DNA of 5,299 bases from Candidatus Njordarchaeota archaeon (GCA_029855985.1 JAGSHR010000013.1:1-5299); one strand, 5' to 3'; positions 1 through 5,077 are shown, counted from the stretch's first letter. Made by a program: numbers and translations. The notes: generated by a model not told the origin, from the letters alone.

Positions 1-908
1 AGATAAGTCACCATCTCACGAAATTCCTTCTCAACGGTTCTCTGCCATGTCCTCTCAGGTATATAAACAAGTACCTCCCCATTTGGAAACTTCTCAGACA
101 CGACTCTTTTGATTTCCTTAGCCACAGCGTCAACGTTATAACCAGACTTGACACGAACAACAATTGCACTATCAGGTGTAAGAACATCGTATACCCCTCT
201 TCTCCAAAATTTCTCGTAGAGGACATTAAAGAACTTTAGGAATGTGTTAACAGGCATAATAATATTGCCAGCGAAGCCATTCCTCTCGGTAATTGATGAG
301 CCGAGAGCGTCCATAGCTGGACTGGAAACAACACCCTTAACAACATAGCTAAAACTGACAACAATCTCAGAACCATTATTCCAAAAAACATGCCTAAAAG
401 TAAAACCTAGAACGTCTCCAACCCCACTAATACGACCAATAGACTTAAAATAAAGAAAAGCCTGCCTATCAAGCAAAACGGCATTCTCATCATTAGACGA
501 GAAAAATTCGCCTTCAACAACATACTCAGGCTTAGGAAAAACTGGATCACTAACATTACACCAAAGAAACTGATACCAATAAAAAGAACCATTAAGAGGC
601 AAATAATAAATGCTCCTAGGCGCAACAGCCCACTCAACACCCTCAACAGACCTAACAACATCAGTCACATTAAAGATAATACCTTCCCGTTCACCAGCAC
701 TATAATTAAAACCATAAAAAACAACAATATCACCACTCGCATAAAGATCATGAACATATCTAACATTGATATCCTGGACTATTGCATCCGCCACATAACT
801 ATATGTACTAAACGCAGGAATCACCATCAAAAACAAAACCGCCAAAGAACTCTTATTCTTTAAATTCAAATTCCTAAAGGCCAACCTAAGAAACCCCGAA
901 AGTAGCAT
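1..908 (-). CDS. FtsX/MacB-like ABC transporter permease, partial (3' end outside window)
   Basis: An open frame of 302 codons runs from ATG at 908-906 to the left edge without a stop, so the C-terminus is missing. The start is secure: an in-frame TGA lies directly before the ATG, and AAAGGTG (922-916) sits 7 nt upstream. The N-terminus is MLLSGFLRLAFRNLNLKNKS, then one membrane helix at about residues 20-45. This 'RNL..NK' plus helix layout is typical of FtsX/MacB permeases. The rest looks like an extracytoplasmic MacB-type core: a beta-rich domain with five N-x-S/T sequons (N68, N80, N106, N118, N178), a segment NIIMPVNTFLKFF (215-227), and AIVVRVKSGYNVDAVAKEIK (248-267), like the family's 'vrvk.g.dv..va.ei' stretch. 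Three more C-terminal helices would be expected beyond the edge, and an ATPase partner may lie further left. The family is inferred from pattern. Substrate unknown; lipoprotein or lipid handling or peptide export are family options. Confidence 0.8.
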   Translation of the reverse strand, partial: MLLSGFLRLAFRNLNLKNKSSLAVLFLMVIPAFSTYSYVADAIVQDINVRYVHDLYASGDIVVFYGFNYSAGEREGIIFNVTDVVRSVEGVEWAVAPRSIYYLPLNGSFYWYQFLWCNVSDPVFPKPEYVVEGEFFSSNDENAVLLDRQAFLYFKSIGRISGVGDVLGFTFRHVFWNNGSEIVVSFSYVVKGVVSSPAMDALGSSITERNGFAGNIIMPVNTFLKFFNVLYEKFWRRGVYDVLTPDSAIVVRVKSGYNVDAVAKEIKRVVSEKFPNGEVLVYIPERTWQRTVEKEFREMVTY

Positions 909-915
909 TCAACTG

Positions 916-922
916 CACCTTT
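916..922 (-). promoter_or_regulatory. Shine-Dalgarno site of the permease gene
   Basis: On the minus strand this reads AAAGGTG, 7 nt before the ATG at 908. With the in-frame TGA at 911-909 it fixes the start of the permease. Confidence 0.7.
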
Positions 923-939
923 AATAAATGACTCACAAA

Positions 940-957
940 GGCAAAGAAAAACGAAAA
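940..957 (-). terminator. Possible T-rich terminator after the 65-residue gene
   Basis: The minus strand reads TTTTCGTTTTTCTTTG just after the stop of the small gene at 963. Archaeal RNA polymerase often stops at such T-runs without a hairpin. The run lies close to the predicted transcription start of the permease gene, so it could equally be leader sequence. Confidence 0.3.
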
Positions 958-960
958 TTA

Positions 961-971
961 TATTATATAAC
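961..971 (-). promoter_or_regulatory. Candidate TATA box for the permease gene
   Basis: The minus strand reads GTTATATAATA here. A start about 26 nt downstream would fall near 939, giving a leader of about 30 nt that contains the ribosome site. The box overlaps the last codons of the upstream 65-residue gene. The sequence is AT-rich, so the match is only suggestive. Confidence 0.35.
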
Positions 972-1160
972 ATAACTTGCGAAATCTATTGCCATGTTCG
1001 TGAATGTTATGCCTAGTGATTTGCCCCCTACCCTTACTTGTACGTGGTTCCAGAAGTCATAGCTCCAATTGGACCATTCCCAATCGCTTTGGATATTTAG
1101 TACTGTTGTGGCTGCAAACAAAGCGATAATTTCTATTATGATTGGGGTGGTTTTCTTCAT
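963..1160 (-). CDS. Small membrane-anchored or secreted protein, 65 aa, unknown function
   Basis: I do not recognise a family. The gene begins at ATG 1160-1158 and ends at TAA 965-963. AAGGTGG ends four to five nt before the ATG and an exact TTTAAATA box lies 35-42 nt upstream, so it is very likely expressed despite its size. The protein starts MKK, followed by a hydrophobic helix at about residues 6-21, as in a signal peptide or anchor. The next part is aromatic and Trp-rich (W27, W29, W32, W37; also Y34, F36), with a sequon at N31-W-S33. The tail, from about residue 39, is hydrophobic and probably beta-like (VQVRVGG, SLGITF). An extracytoplasmic location is inferred. It lies upstream of the permease on the same strand, separated by 54 nt, and could be cotranscribed or functionally linked; nothing proves this. 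Confidence 0.65.
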   Translation of the reverse strand: MKKTTPIIIEIIALFAATTVLNIQSDWEWSNWSYDFWNHVQVRVGGKSLGITFTNMAIDFASYVI

Positions 1161-1164
1161 TTGT

Positions 1165-1171
1165 CCACCTT
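1165..1171 (-). promoter_or_regulatory. Shine-Dalgarno site of the 65-residue gene
   Basis: On the minus strand this reads AAGGTGG, spaced 4 nt from the ATG at 1160. It is the main support that the small reading frame is translated. Confidence 0.65.
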
Positions 1172-1194
1172 TTTTTCGGATTTTTGCTTTGAGT

Positions 1195-1202
1195 TATTTA
1201 AA
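1195..1202 (-). promoter_or_regulatory. TATA box of the 65-residue gene
   Basis: The minus strand reads TTTAAATA, an exact match to the archaeal TATA consensus. A transcription start about 26 nt downstream falls near 1172, giving a short leader of about 12 nt that still holds the ribosome site at 1165-1171. Confidence 0.5.
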
Positions 1203-1252
1203 ATTTTTATTTATTGTTTTCTTTTATTAATTTTTTTGTTTTTTAAGTTTTT

Positions 1253-1269
1253 CCCATATACCCGTATAT
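1253..1269. repeat. Tandem CCCRTATA repeat with overlapping palindrome
   Basis: CCCATATA (1253-1260) is followed directly by CCCGTATA (1261-1268). The same stretch holds an inverted repeat, ATATAC-CC-GTATAT (1256-1269). It lies about 50 bp upstream of the TATA box of the 65-residue gene and about 100 bp upstream of the sRNA. A regulator-binding site is possible; its GC content stands out from the AT-rich spacer. Confidence 0.35.
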
Positions 1270-1333
1270 ACTTGTTCAATTTTTGATTTCTATTTGCAAT
1301 GATGTAAGGCTTTTAAATCTTGTTTTCGGTTTC

Positions 1334-1341
1334 TTATTAAT
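1334..1341 (+). promoter_or_regulatory. Candidate TATA element for the C/D box sRNA
   Basis: TTATTAAT lies about 35 nt before box C. A start about 26 nt downstream would fall near 1364, roughly 9 nt before box C, which suits an archaeal sRNA. TTTTAAAT at 1311-1318 is an alternative that would give a longer 5' extension. Neither is a perfect match. Confidence 0.3.
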
Positions 1342-1355
1342 GGGTTTTTGGGTGT

Positions 1356-1369
1356 GATTGTTTTTGTTG
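1356..1369. repeat. Left copy of 14-bp direct repeat flanking the sRNA
   Basis: GATTGTTTTTGTTG is repeated exactly at 1428-1441, 72 bp away. This copy ends three nt before box C of the sRNA and lies beyond the polymerase stop codon. Confidence 0.75.
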
Positions 1370-1372
1370 TGG

Positions 1373-1426
1373 GTGATGAATCACAGCGCCTCTGACGCTG
1401 TGGATGATGTTACCCCACCTTGCTGA
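1373..1426 (+). ncRNA. C/D box sRNA (2'-O-methylation guide)
   Basis: All four boxes are present in order with canonical spacing. Box C is GTGATGA (1373-1379). The first guide is 12 nt, ATCACAGCGCCT (1380-1391). Box D' is CTGA (1392-1395). After an 8-nt spacer comes box C', ATGATGT (1404-1410, one change from RTGATGA). The second guide is 12 nt, TACCCCACCTTG (1411-1422). Box D is CTGA (1423-1426). Archaeal C/D RNAs bind L7Ae, Nop5 and fibrillarin and methylate the target base paired with the fifth guide nucleotide before D or D'. That predicts Gm in AGGCGCUGUGAU and Gm in CAAGGUGGGGUA; I could not assign either to an rRNA or tRNA position. The gene overlaps the last codons of the polymerase on the opposite strand. 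T-rich sequence after box D (1430-1460) could end transcription. Odd points: the first guide is complementary to the D'-C' spacer, and a 14-bp direct repeat brackets the RNA. Confidence 0.78.
1382..1402. repeat. Inverted repeat (7-bp stem) inside the sRNA
   Basis: CACAGCG (1382-1388) and CGCTGTG (1396-1402) are perfect complements around a 7-nt loop that holds box D'. The stem joins the first guide to the D'-C' spacer. It also begins 8 nt after the polymerase stop on the minus strand, but no T-run follows there, so it is not a typical terminator. Confidence 0.7.
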
Positions 1427-3332
1427 GGATTGTTTTTGTTGCGTTTTCTTCTATTATTTCCTTTATCGGTTCGTAGATTTCGTTTATGGCTTTTTTTAGC
1501 ATTTCTAGGTACTTTATTTTGTCGTAGTATTTTGCTCTGTTTGGTGTTGTTGCTCTCTCATGTGGGTTTTTGTTTCTGCTGCCCGTGTAGATGTATTCGA
1601 TTTCGTCTTCTTTTGTGGCTTGTTTTATGTGTTTGGCTATTATTACGTGGGGTTGGTTGGTCCTGTATTCACTGGGGTCTTTTCGGAGTTTTTTCTTTAT
1701 TATGAGTTCGCTGAGTTTTACTTGTCCTTCTTTGATCATTTCGAAGTACTTGTTGTAGATTTCACTGATTTTTTCTGGGATTTTCCACGGTGTGTTTTTC
1801 TCTAGCAGGGTTAGGGTTGTTTCTATGGCTTCTATTTGAGCTTTCTTTATTAGTGGTGGGGTATCTGTTCTAACGCTAGTTATTCCCTTTATGACAATGT
1901 TTCCTTCCCGTGTTAACCCGTAGTATCTTTTTAGCACTCTTCTTTTTGCGTTGCTTGTTTTTGTGAAGACTATTACGCGGAAGTAATCTTGTAAGCTTAC
2001 TGGTAGGGATGTAGCGTTGCGTATTTTTTGGATTAACTCGTTTACTTCTTCAATGTTCATGTTTTGCTTGGTTACGAATAGGGAGTCCGTGTCAGAGTAG
2101 ACTACTTTGAATTCTTGTTTTTTGGCGGTTTTTATGGCGTTTTCCATTTCTATTCTCGCGTAGTAGTTGATGTACATGTTGCACAGTGGGTTGCCGAACC
2201 TGTTGTCGAGTTTTCCCGAGAAACCGTATATTGCAACTAGGAGTAATTTTAACATTTTGTATCTTTCCTCTGCGTGGGGATTTTTTTCTTTAAGTTTTTT
2301 GAATGCTAATCTTCGCTCTAGTGGTGTTTTCAGTATCTCGGGGAGGAAACCAACATTGTCTCTTTTGACTTGTTTTGGGGTGCAGGTCTCGTAGCTCAAG
2401 TTGTATTTCATTATGATGTTGGGAAACATGCTTGTGAAGTCTATCGCCGCAACGTTTTCGAAAACGCTTCCCCTGGGAGTGATCATTATTGGTCCTTTAT
2501 CAATAGAGTAATAGAAGCTAGCGGGCTCCAGGAAGACAACATTGTTCTCCTTCATTGGTATGGCCCAGTTCTTTTTTAGAGCAAAGTGTACTTGCCTGGC
2601 GTCAACAGAGTTGCCAATGGTTAATTCAACAACGCGTTTTGGGGATGTAAACGTGAACAGTGCTTTCTCGCTTAGCGCGGCGAGTCCAGGAAACTTGCTT
2701 TTTGGGACAAATAGTTTATCAAGGTTCTCCTTTTTCACTTGAACTATTAAGTGTTTTGGGAGGTGATCATCGTGGACTATCATGTCAATGTTTAACGTTT
2801 TAATTGTTCTTGTTAAGGCTTGTTTTTCTTTTGCATTTATGGTAATTGTCTCGTCTTCAGTTTCTATTGCAATATTGTTGTTTTCTTGTTTTAGAAATGC
2901 AAGTTTTATTGGGGGTGGCTCTGGTGTCGCTGGATCTATCGGGTTTCCATGGATCCCATGGTTGATTTTTATGTCTGATTCCACGAGTGCTGGTGCTTGT
3001 AGAAATAATTGTTCTGGGAATATGTCAATGTTGTAAGCCGCTATGTTAAGGTTTTCTAGGAAGTGTTTTAGGGCGAAGTATGGTTGGAAGCCGGATAGCT
3101 TTACCCCGATTAATTCCTTCTTGTCTCCTCTCGGATTAACTGTTTTCTTCTCTTGGAATACTTCTTCAACGGTTGGCGAAGTGAGAAATGTTTTTGCTCT
3201 CTCTAATTCTCTTTTCTCCAAGTATATAATGGGTTTGAAAAAGAATTTTTCCAAGCGTTTTATGTTATCGTTTGTCCTTACCCAAACTCTCACTGGGTCA
3301 TCAATGTTGATGTTGACTATTATCCCTCTCAT
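1410..3332 (-). CDS. Family B DNA polymerase, PolB2/Dpo2-like, proofreading domain degenerate
   Basis: A 640-residue archaeal-type family B polymerase, shorter than the usual 750-850. I chose ATG 3332-3330, preceded by a GGTTGATC ribosome-like site; TTG at 3341 would add three residues. Visible in order: N-terminal domain with SGFQPYF (80-86); remnant exonuclease region where the expected FDIE reads FLKQE (146-150) and the NxxxFD motif reads HDDHLPKHL (187-195), with about 100 residues missing; motif A DFTSMFPNII (298-307, D298); motif B K362LLLVAIYG, whose usual Asn is V366; motif C YSDTDS (412-417) with both Asp (D414, D416); KRYYGL (468-473); KGITSVRTDTPPL (482-494); thumb RKDPSEYR (550-557). 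So proofreading is almost surely absent while metal-binding polymerase residues remain. It is the last gene of an operon with a RadA-like gene and a small gene, overlapping the latter by 32 nt. It resembles the archaeal PolB2 clade, partly described as inactivated; a damage-tolerance role is inferred. Activity is uncertain. Confidence 0.88.
   Translation of the reverse strand: MRGIIVNINIDDPVRVWVRTNDNIKRLEKFFFKPIIYLEKRELERAKTFLTSPTVEEVFQEKKTVNPRGDKKELIGVKLSGFQPYFALKHFLENLNIAAYNIDIFPEQLFLQAPALVESDIKINHGIHGNPIDPATPEPPPIKLAFLKQENNNIAIETEDETITINAKEKQALTRTIKTLNIDMIVHDDHLPKHLIVQVKKENLDKLFVPKSKFPGLAALSEKALFTFTSPKRVVELTIGNSVDARQVHFALKKNWAIPMKENNVVFLEPASFYYSIDKGPIMITPRGSVFENVAAIDFTSMFPNIIMKYNLSYETCTPKQVKRDNVGFLPEILKTPLERRLAFKKLKEKNPHAEERYKMLKLLLVAIYGFSGKLDNRFGNPLCNMYINYYARIEMENAIKTAKKQEFKVVYSDTDSLFVTKQNMNIEEVNELIQKIRNATSLPVSLQDYFRVIVFTKTSNAKRRVLKRYYGLTREGNIVIKGITSVRTDTPPLIKKAQIEAIETTLTLLEKNTPWKIPEKISEIYNKYFEMIKEGQVKLSELIIKKKLRKDPSEYRTNQPHVIIAKHIKQATKEDEIEYIYTGSRNKNPHERATTPNRAKYYDKIKYLEMLKKAINEIYEPIKEIIEENATKTILSKVG
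1428..1441. repeat. Right copy of 14-bp direct repeat flanking the sRNA
   Basis: GATTGTTTTTGTTG is identical to 1356-1369. This copy starts two nt after box D and lies inside the polymerase gene, where it encodes most of the C-terminal ATKTI segment. Confidence 0.75.
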
Positions 3333-3603
3333 GTTGATCAACCAGGGTTCTCTCTAGTTTACTAATTTTTCGCTTTAATTCCCCTATCTCCGCTAACAGT
3401 TTCGCCATGACGATTAACAGGAAGTTAAAGTAAACCAGTGGGTTGTTCGACGCGGATAATGCTGCTGACTCAGAGTACAGTAACTCCACTAACTCGTCTA
3501 AACCGTTTATTATGGTTTCATCACCTATCAATGGGGCCATTCTTTGGAGTTCCAAAGCAATTAAATCAATCTTCCTTCTCACGGGTGGAGTGTTTCTGCC
3601 CAA
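3301..3603 (-). CDS. Small helical protein with C-terminal coiled coil, middle gene of polymerase operon
   Basis: 100 residues, starting at TTG 3603-3601. The start is supported by a perfect GGAGGTGA at 3617-3610, 7 nt upstream. No enzymatic motif is visible. The sequence looks almost wholly alpha-helical: a basic start (PPVRRK, 6-11), amphipathic helices over about 10-50, a hydrophobic helix (LVYFNFLLIVMAKLLAEI, 56-73) running into a heptad-like coiled coil (about 66-90), and a polar, His-rich tail (HERDNSQHQH). The gene overlaps the RadA-like gene by 25 nt and the polymerase start by 32 nt, so the three are probably translationally coupled. By position it may be a subunit or adaptor joining the RadA-like protein and the polymerase. 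I recall that archaeal PolB2 operons carry a small gene of this kind; equivalence is inferred from position, not from sequence identity. The hydrophobic helix could instead be a membrane segment. Confidence 0.8.
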   Translation of the reverse strand: MGRNTPPVRRKIDLIALELQRMAPLIGDETIINGLDELVELLYSESAALSASNNPLVYFNFLLIVMAKLLAEIGELKRKISKLERTLVDQHERDNSQHQH

Positions 3604-4256
3604 TATTTTTCACCTCCGATCGTTATCTTGGAGTACCCTTTAAGCGGGTGCTTCAATAGGTATAAAACGAATTCACTTGGAGTTTTCACTCTAACATATG
3701 CAATTATGTCAACGAAGTGTCTAACAAAATGGGGAACTTGGGGTTTCGGAGGGTAATCTTTGGATAACGGGTGGGTTGAGGCCGTCAAGAACAAGTGGGA
3801 AACATTGTTTGACGCGATTTTCCACAACACATTGTTGAGTTTTGGGTAATCCTTGGCGTTTTTCGCTATTCTATCAATGTTCAATAGGAAGATTGGGGAC
3901 TCTGCATGCTCTCTTAGCATACCGCTCAGCTTTTCAAGTTGATTGATGTTGTAGGCAGCGGAGACAAGTATTTTGTTTAGATAATCCACTGGGTCAAGAC
4001 CTTCACTGAATAAGTAATTGGCAATCAGGTTTAGGTCGAATAGATATCCATCATGGTAATCGCCTAGACCTATCAACACCACTTTTTCATAATGTTTTAA
4101 CATTTTGGCTAGTAGGTAGTACGCGATGTTTTCTGTATTATCCCCATAGAGTAAGATTCTATCTCTTGCTCCGCTTAAGAAGGAAAACGCGTTTTCTCTA
4201 AGTGCAACTTGTTTTCCCGTAGCATATAGAATATTGCCCTTTATAAAGTCGGTCAT
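3579..4256 (-). CDS. RadA/RecA-fold protein with destroyed Walker A (inactivated RadA paralogue)
   Basis: 225 residues, ATG 4256-4254 to TGA 3581-3579. It looks like a RadA/RecA core with the N-terminal DNA-binding domain missing. The P-loop position reads ILLYGDNTENIA (34-45): the GxxxxGK(S/T) pattern keeps G38, but G, K and S/T are N43, I44 and A45, so ATP binding as in RadA is unlikely. A Walker B-like strand is PIFLLNID (121-128, D128). LFLTAS (155-160) corresponds to the RadA 'VVTNQ' strand without its Gln. The end, IIAYVRVK (184-191) then YLLKHPLKGYSKITIG (199-214), matches the RadA C-terminal beta strands and 'KHP' loop. It is the first gene of the operon and shares 25 nt with the next. 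The ribosome site is weak. It could dock to RadA filaments or bridge the polymerase to them, as ImuA does with RecA in bacteria; that role is inference. A KaiC/SMS-type paralogue is an alternative label. Confidence 0.78.
   Translation of the reverse strand: MTDFIKGNILYATGKQVALRENAFSFLSGARDRILLYGDNTENIAYYLLAKMLKHYEKVVLIGLGDYHDGYLFDLNLIANYLFSEGLDPVDYLNKILVSAAYNINQLEKLSGMLREHAESPIFLLNIDRIAKNAKDYPKLNNVLWKIASNNVSHLFLTASTHPLSKDYPPKPQVPHFVRHFVDIIAYVRVKTPSEFVLYLLKHPLKGYSKITIGGEKYWAETLHP
3610..3617 (-). promoter_or_regulatory. Perfect Shine-Dalgarno site deciding a TTG start
   Basis: The minus strand reads GGAGGTGA, fully complementary to the archaeal 16S rRNA 3' end, 7 nt before TTG at 3603. It lies inside the coding region of the RadA-like gene, so the middle gene can be translated within the operon mRNA. 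Confidence 0.8.
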
Positions 4257-4309
4257 CTGCTCTACCCTTTTCTACAACTTTTGCCTTTATGAGGTTATTT
4301 TCACTGCAC

Positions 4310-4316
4310 TATAAAA
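4310..4316 (-). promoter_or_regulatory. Candidate TATA box of the RadA-like/small/polymerase operon
   Basis: The minus strand reads TTTTATA. A start about 26 nt downstream falls near 4287 and gives a leader of about 30 nt. A second weaker candidate, CATAAAGG at 4293-4286, would give an almost leaderless transcript, which would suit the weak ribosome site before the ATG at 4256. Confidence 0.4.
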
Positions 4317-4448
4317 GGAGCAAAATAGAGAGAAGGAGTCTTTTTTTCCTGTGTTATGAGAATGTTTTACGGGTCATATGGAGAGGGAATGATGATTTAA
4401 AAATTTGAGTTCTGGTATGCAAGTAAATACCTCTTAAACATTGGAGTG

Positions 4449-4527
4449 TTGAATATAATAATGTTTATATATCTTAAAAAATTGAATCATCTTTAAATAA
4501 TGTTATAATATTGAATGAATTATTCAA
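4449..4527. repeat. TTGAAT repeats around the Roadblock gene promoter
   Basis: TTGAAT occurs at 4449-4454, 4482-4487 and 4511-4516, and its complement ATTCAA at 4522-4527. The last two form a 6-bp inverted repeat with a 5-nt spacer. They flank the TATA box at 4492-4499 and so are placed as operators might be. The region is very AT-rich, so chance is a real option. Confidence 0.25.
4492..4499 (+). promoter_or_regulatory. TATA box of the Roadblock gene
   Basis: TTTAAATA is an exact match to the archaeal consensus. Transcription would start near 4522, inside the inverted repeat at 4511-4527, giving a leader of about 27 nt to the TTG at 4549. TTTATATAT at 4464-4472 is a second AT-rich candidate further upstream. 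Confidence 0.5.
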
Positions 4528-4548
4528 GAAAAGTGGTTGGGGATCATT

Positions 4549-4989
4549 TTGAGCGCAGATGATATAGACGACCTTTTGGGCATGCTAGACTACGAATCCC
4601 AATTTGAAGACGTCAAAGTGAACACCGAAAAGCTCTTTAGGCAACTCATGAGTGAAAAAGGTATGGAGAGGATAGCGCTCCTCACGCTGGTTACGATTGA
4701 GGGGTTTCCTGTTGTAACCGTTACTAGGGAAAATATTCAATTGGATGAACACTTTAATTTGGCTTCAGCTATTACAGTTATCCATTCGACTGGCACCGTT
4801 ACCCTAAGAAAATCGGTTAACGATAAAATAAAATACAGTGTGATTAACGGGGAAAAATACAACATCGTTATTTTCCCTGTTACCGAAGAATACGTGCTCG
4901 GCGTTGTTTTCTACAAGGTAGAAGTAACCAAGGAGTTCACCAAGAAAATTGTTGAACTAATCAAAGAAGTTAGAAAAAACCTATCTTAA
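4549..4989 (+). CDS. Roadblock/LC7 (MglB-like) domain protein
   Basis: 146 residues from TTG 4549 to TAA 4987-4989. I prefer this TTG because GGGGATCA (4539-4546), close to the GGTGATC ribosome consensus, precedes it; the in-frame TTG at 4537 would add four residues (MGII) and lacks a ribosome site. An acidic N-terminal helix (about 2-30) leads into a Roadblock/LC7 fold at about 35-125: a helix (EKLFRQLMSEKG), the paired strands IALLTLVTIEGFPVVTVTR (42-60), a central helix (LDEHFNLASAITVIHSTG), strands KIKYSVING and YNIVIFPV (94-111), and VLGVVFYKVE. It ends in a basic helix (TKEFTKKIVELIKEVRK). The family forms dimers that bind Ras-like small GTPases or act as scaffolds; in archaea it often lies near such GTPases, but none is present here. 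The partner is unknown. It is transcribed away from the polymerase operon across a 280-300 nt spacer. Confidence 0.75.
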   Translation: MSADDIDDLLGMLDYESQFEDVKVNTEKLFRQLMSEKGMERIALLTLVTIEGFPVVTVTRENIQLDEHFNLASAITVIHSTGTVTLRKSVNDKIKYSVINGEKYNIVIFPVTEEYVLGVVFYKVEVTKEFTKKIVELIKEVRKNLS

Positions 4990-5077
4990 AAAATAAGGTT
5001 AATTTCTAGAAAATCAAGGTGCATCGAGTTATGGTGAAAATTAACAAGAATAACCTACTAGAATTGACCTACTTCCC

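Noticed and set aside
8..226. Short minus-strand frame with a hydrophobic start
   Set aside because: It lies wholly within the permease gene in another frame on the same strand and has no ribosome site of its own; its hydrophobicity is a by-product.
407..661. Leu/Phe-rich 84-codon minus-strand frame
   Set aside because: It is an out-of-frame reading of the permease gene; T-rich codons in that frame mimic membrane segments.
1382..1402. Hairpin after the polymerase stop as a transcription terminator
   Set aside because: On the minus strand it is followed by C/A-rich sequence, not a T-run, and the C/D box RNA explains the position better.
2453..2466. Perfect 14-bp palindrome CGTTTTCGAAAACG
   Set aside because: It lies inside the polymerase gene and encodes the conserved stretch before motif A; probably coincidental.
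2947..2961. CCATGGATCCCATGG inverted repeat
   Set aside because: It is explained by the coding of a short HG-rich loop (HGIHGNP) in the polymerase and has no supporting context.
1430..3357. Several + strand open frames opposite the polymerase gene
   Set aside because: They are antisense shadows of a clear polymerase with ordered motifs, and they read as low-complexity Phe/Leu/Val/Cys sequence.
4297..4302. ATTTTC near the operon promoter as a damage-response (Orc1-2 type) element
   Set aside because: The hexamer ANTTTC is too common in AT-rich DNA and its placement relative to the TATA candidates is ambiguous.
4389..4395. ATGATGA, a box C-like sequence in the intergenic region
   Set aside because: No CTGA boxes follow at the needed distances, so a second C/D RNA is not supported.
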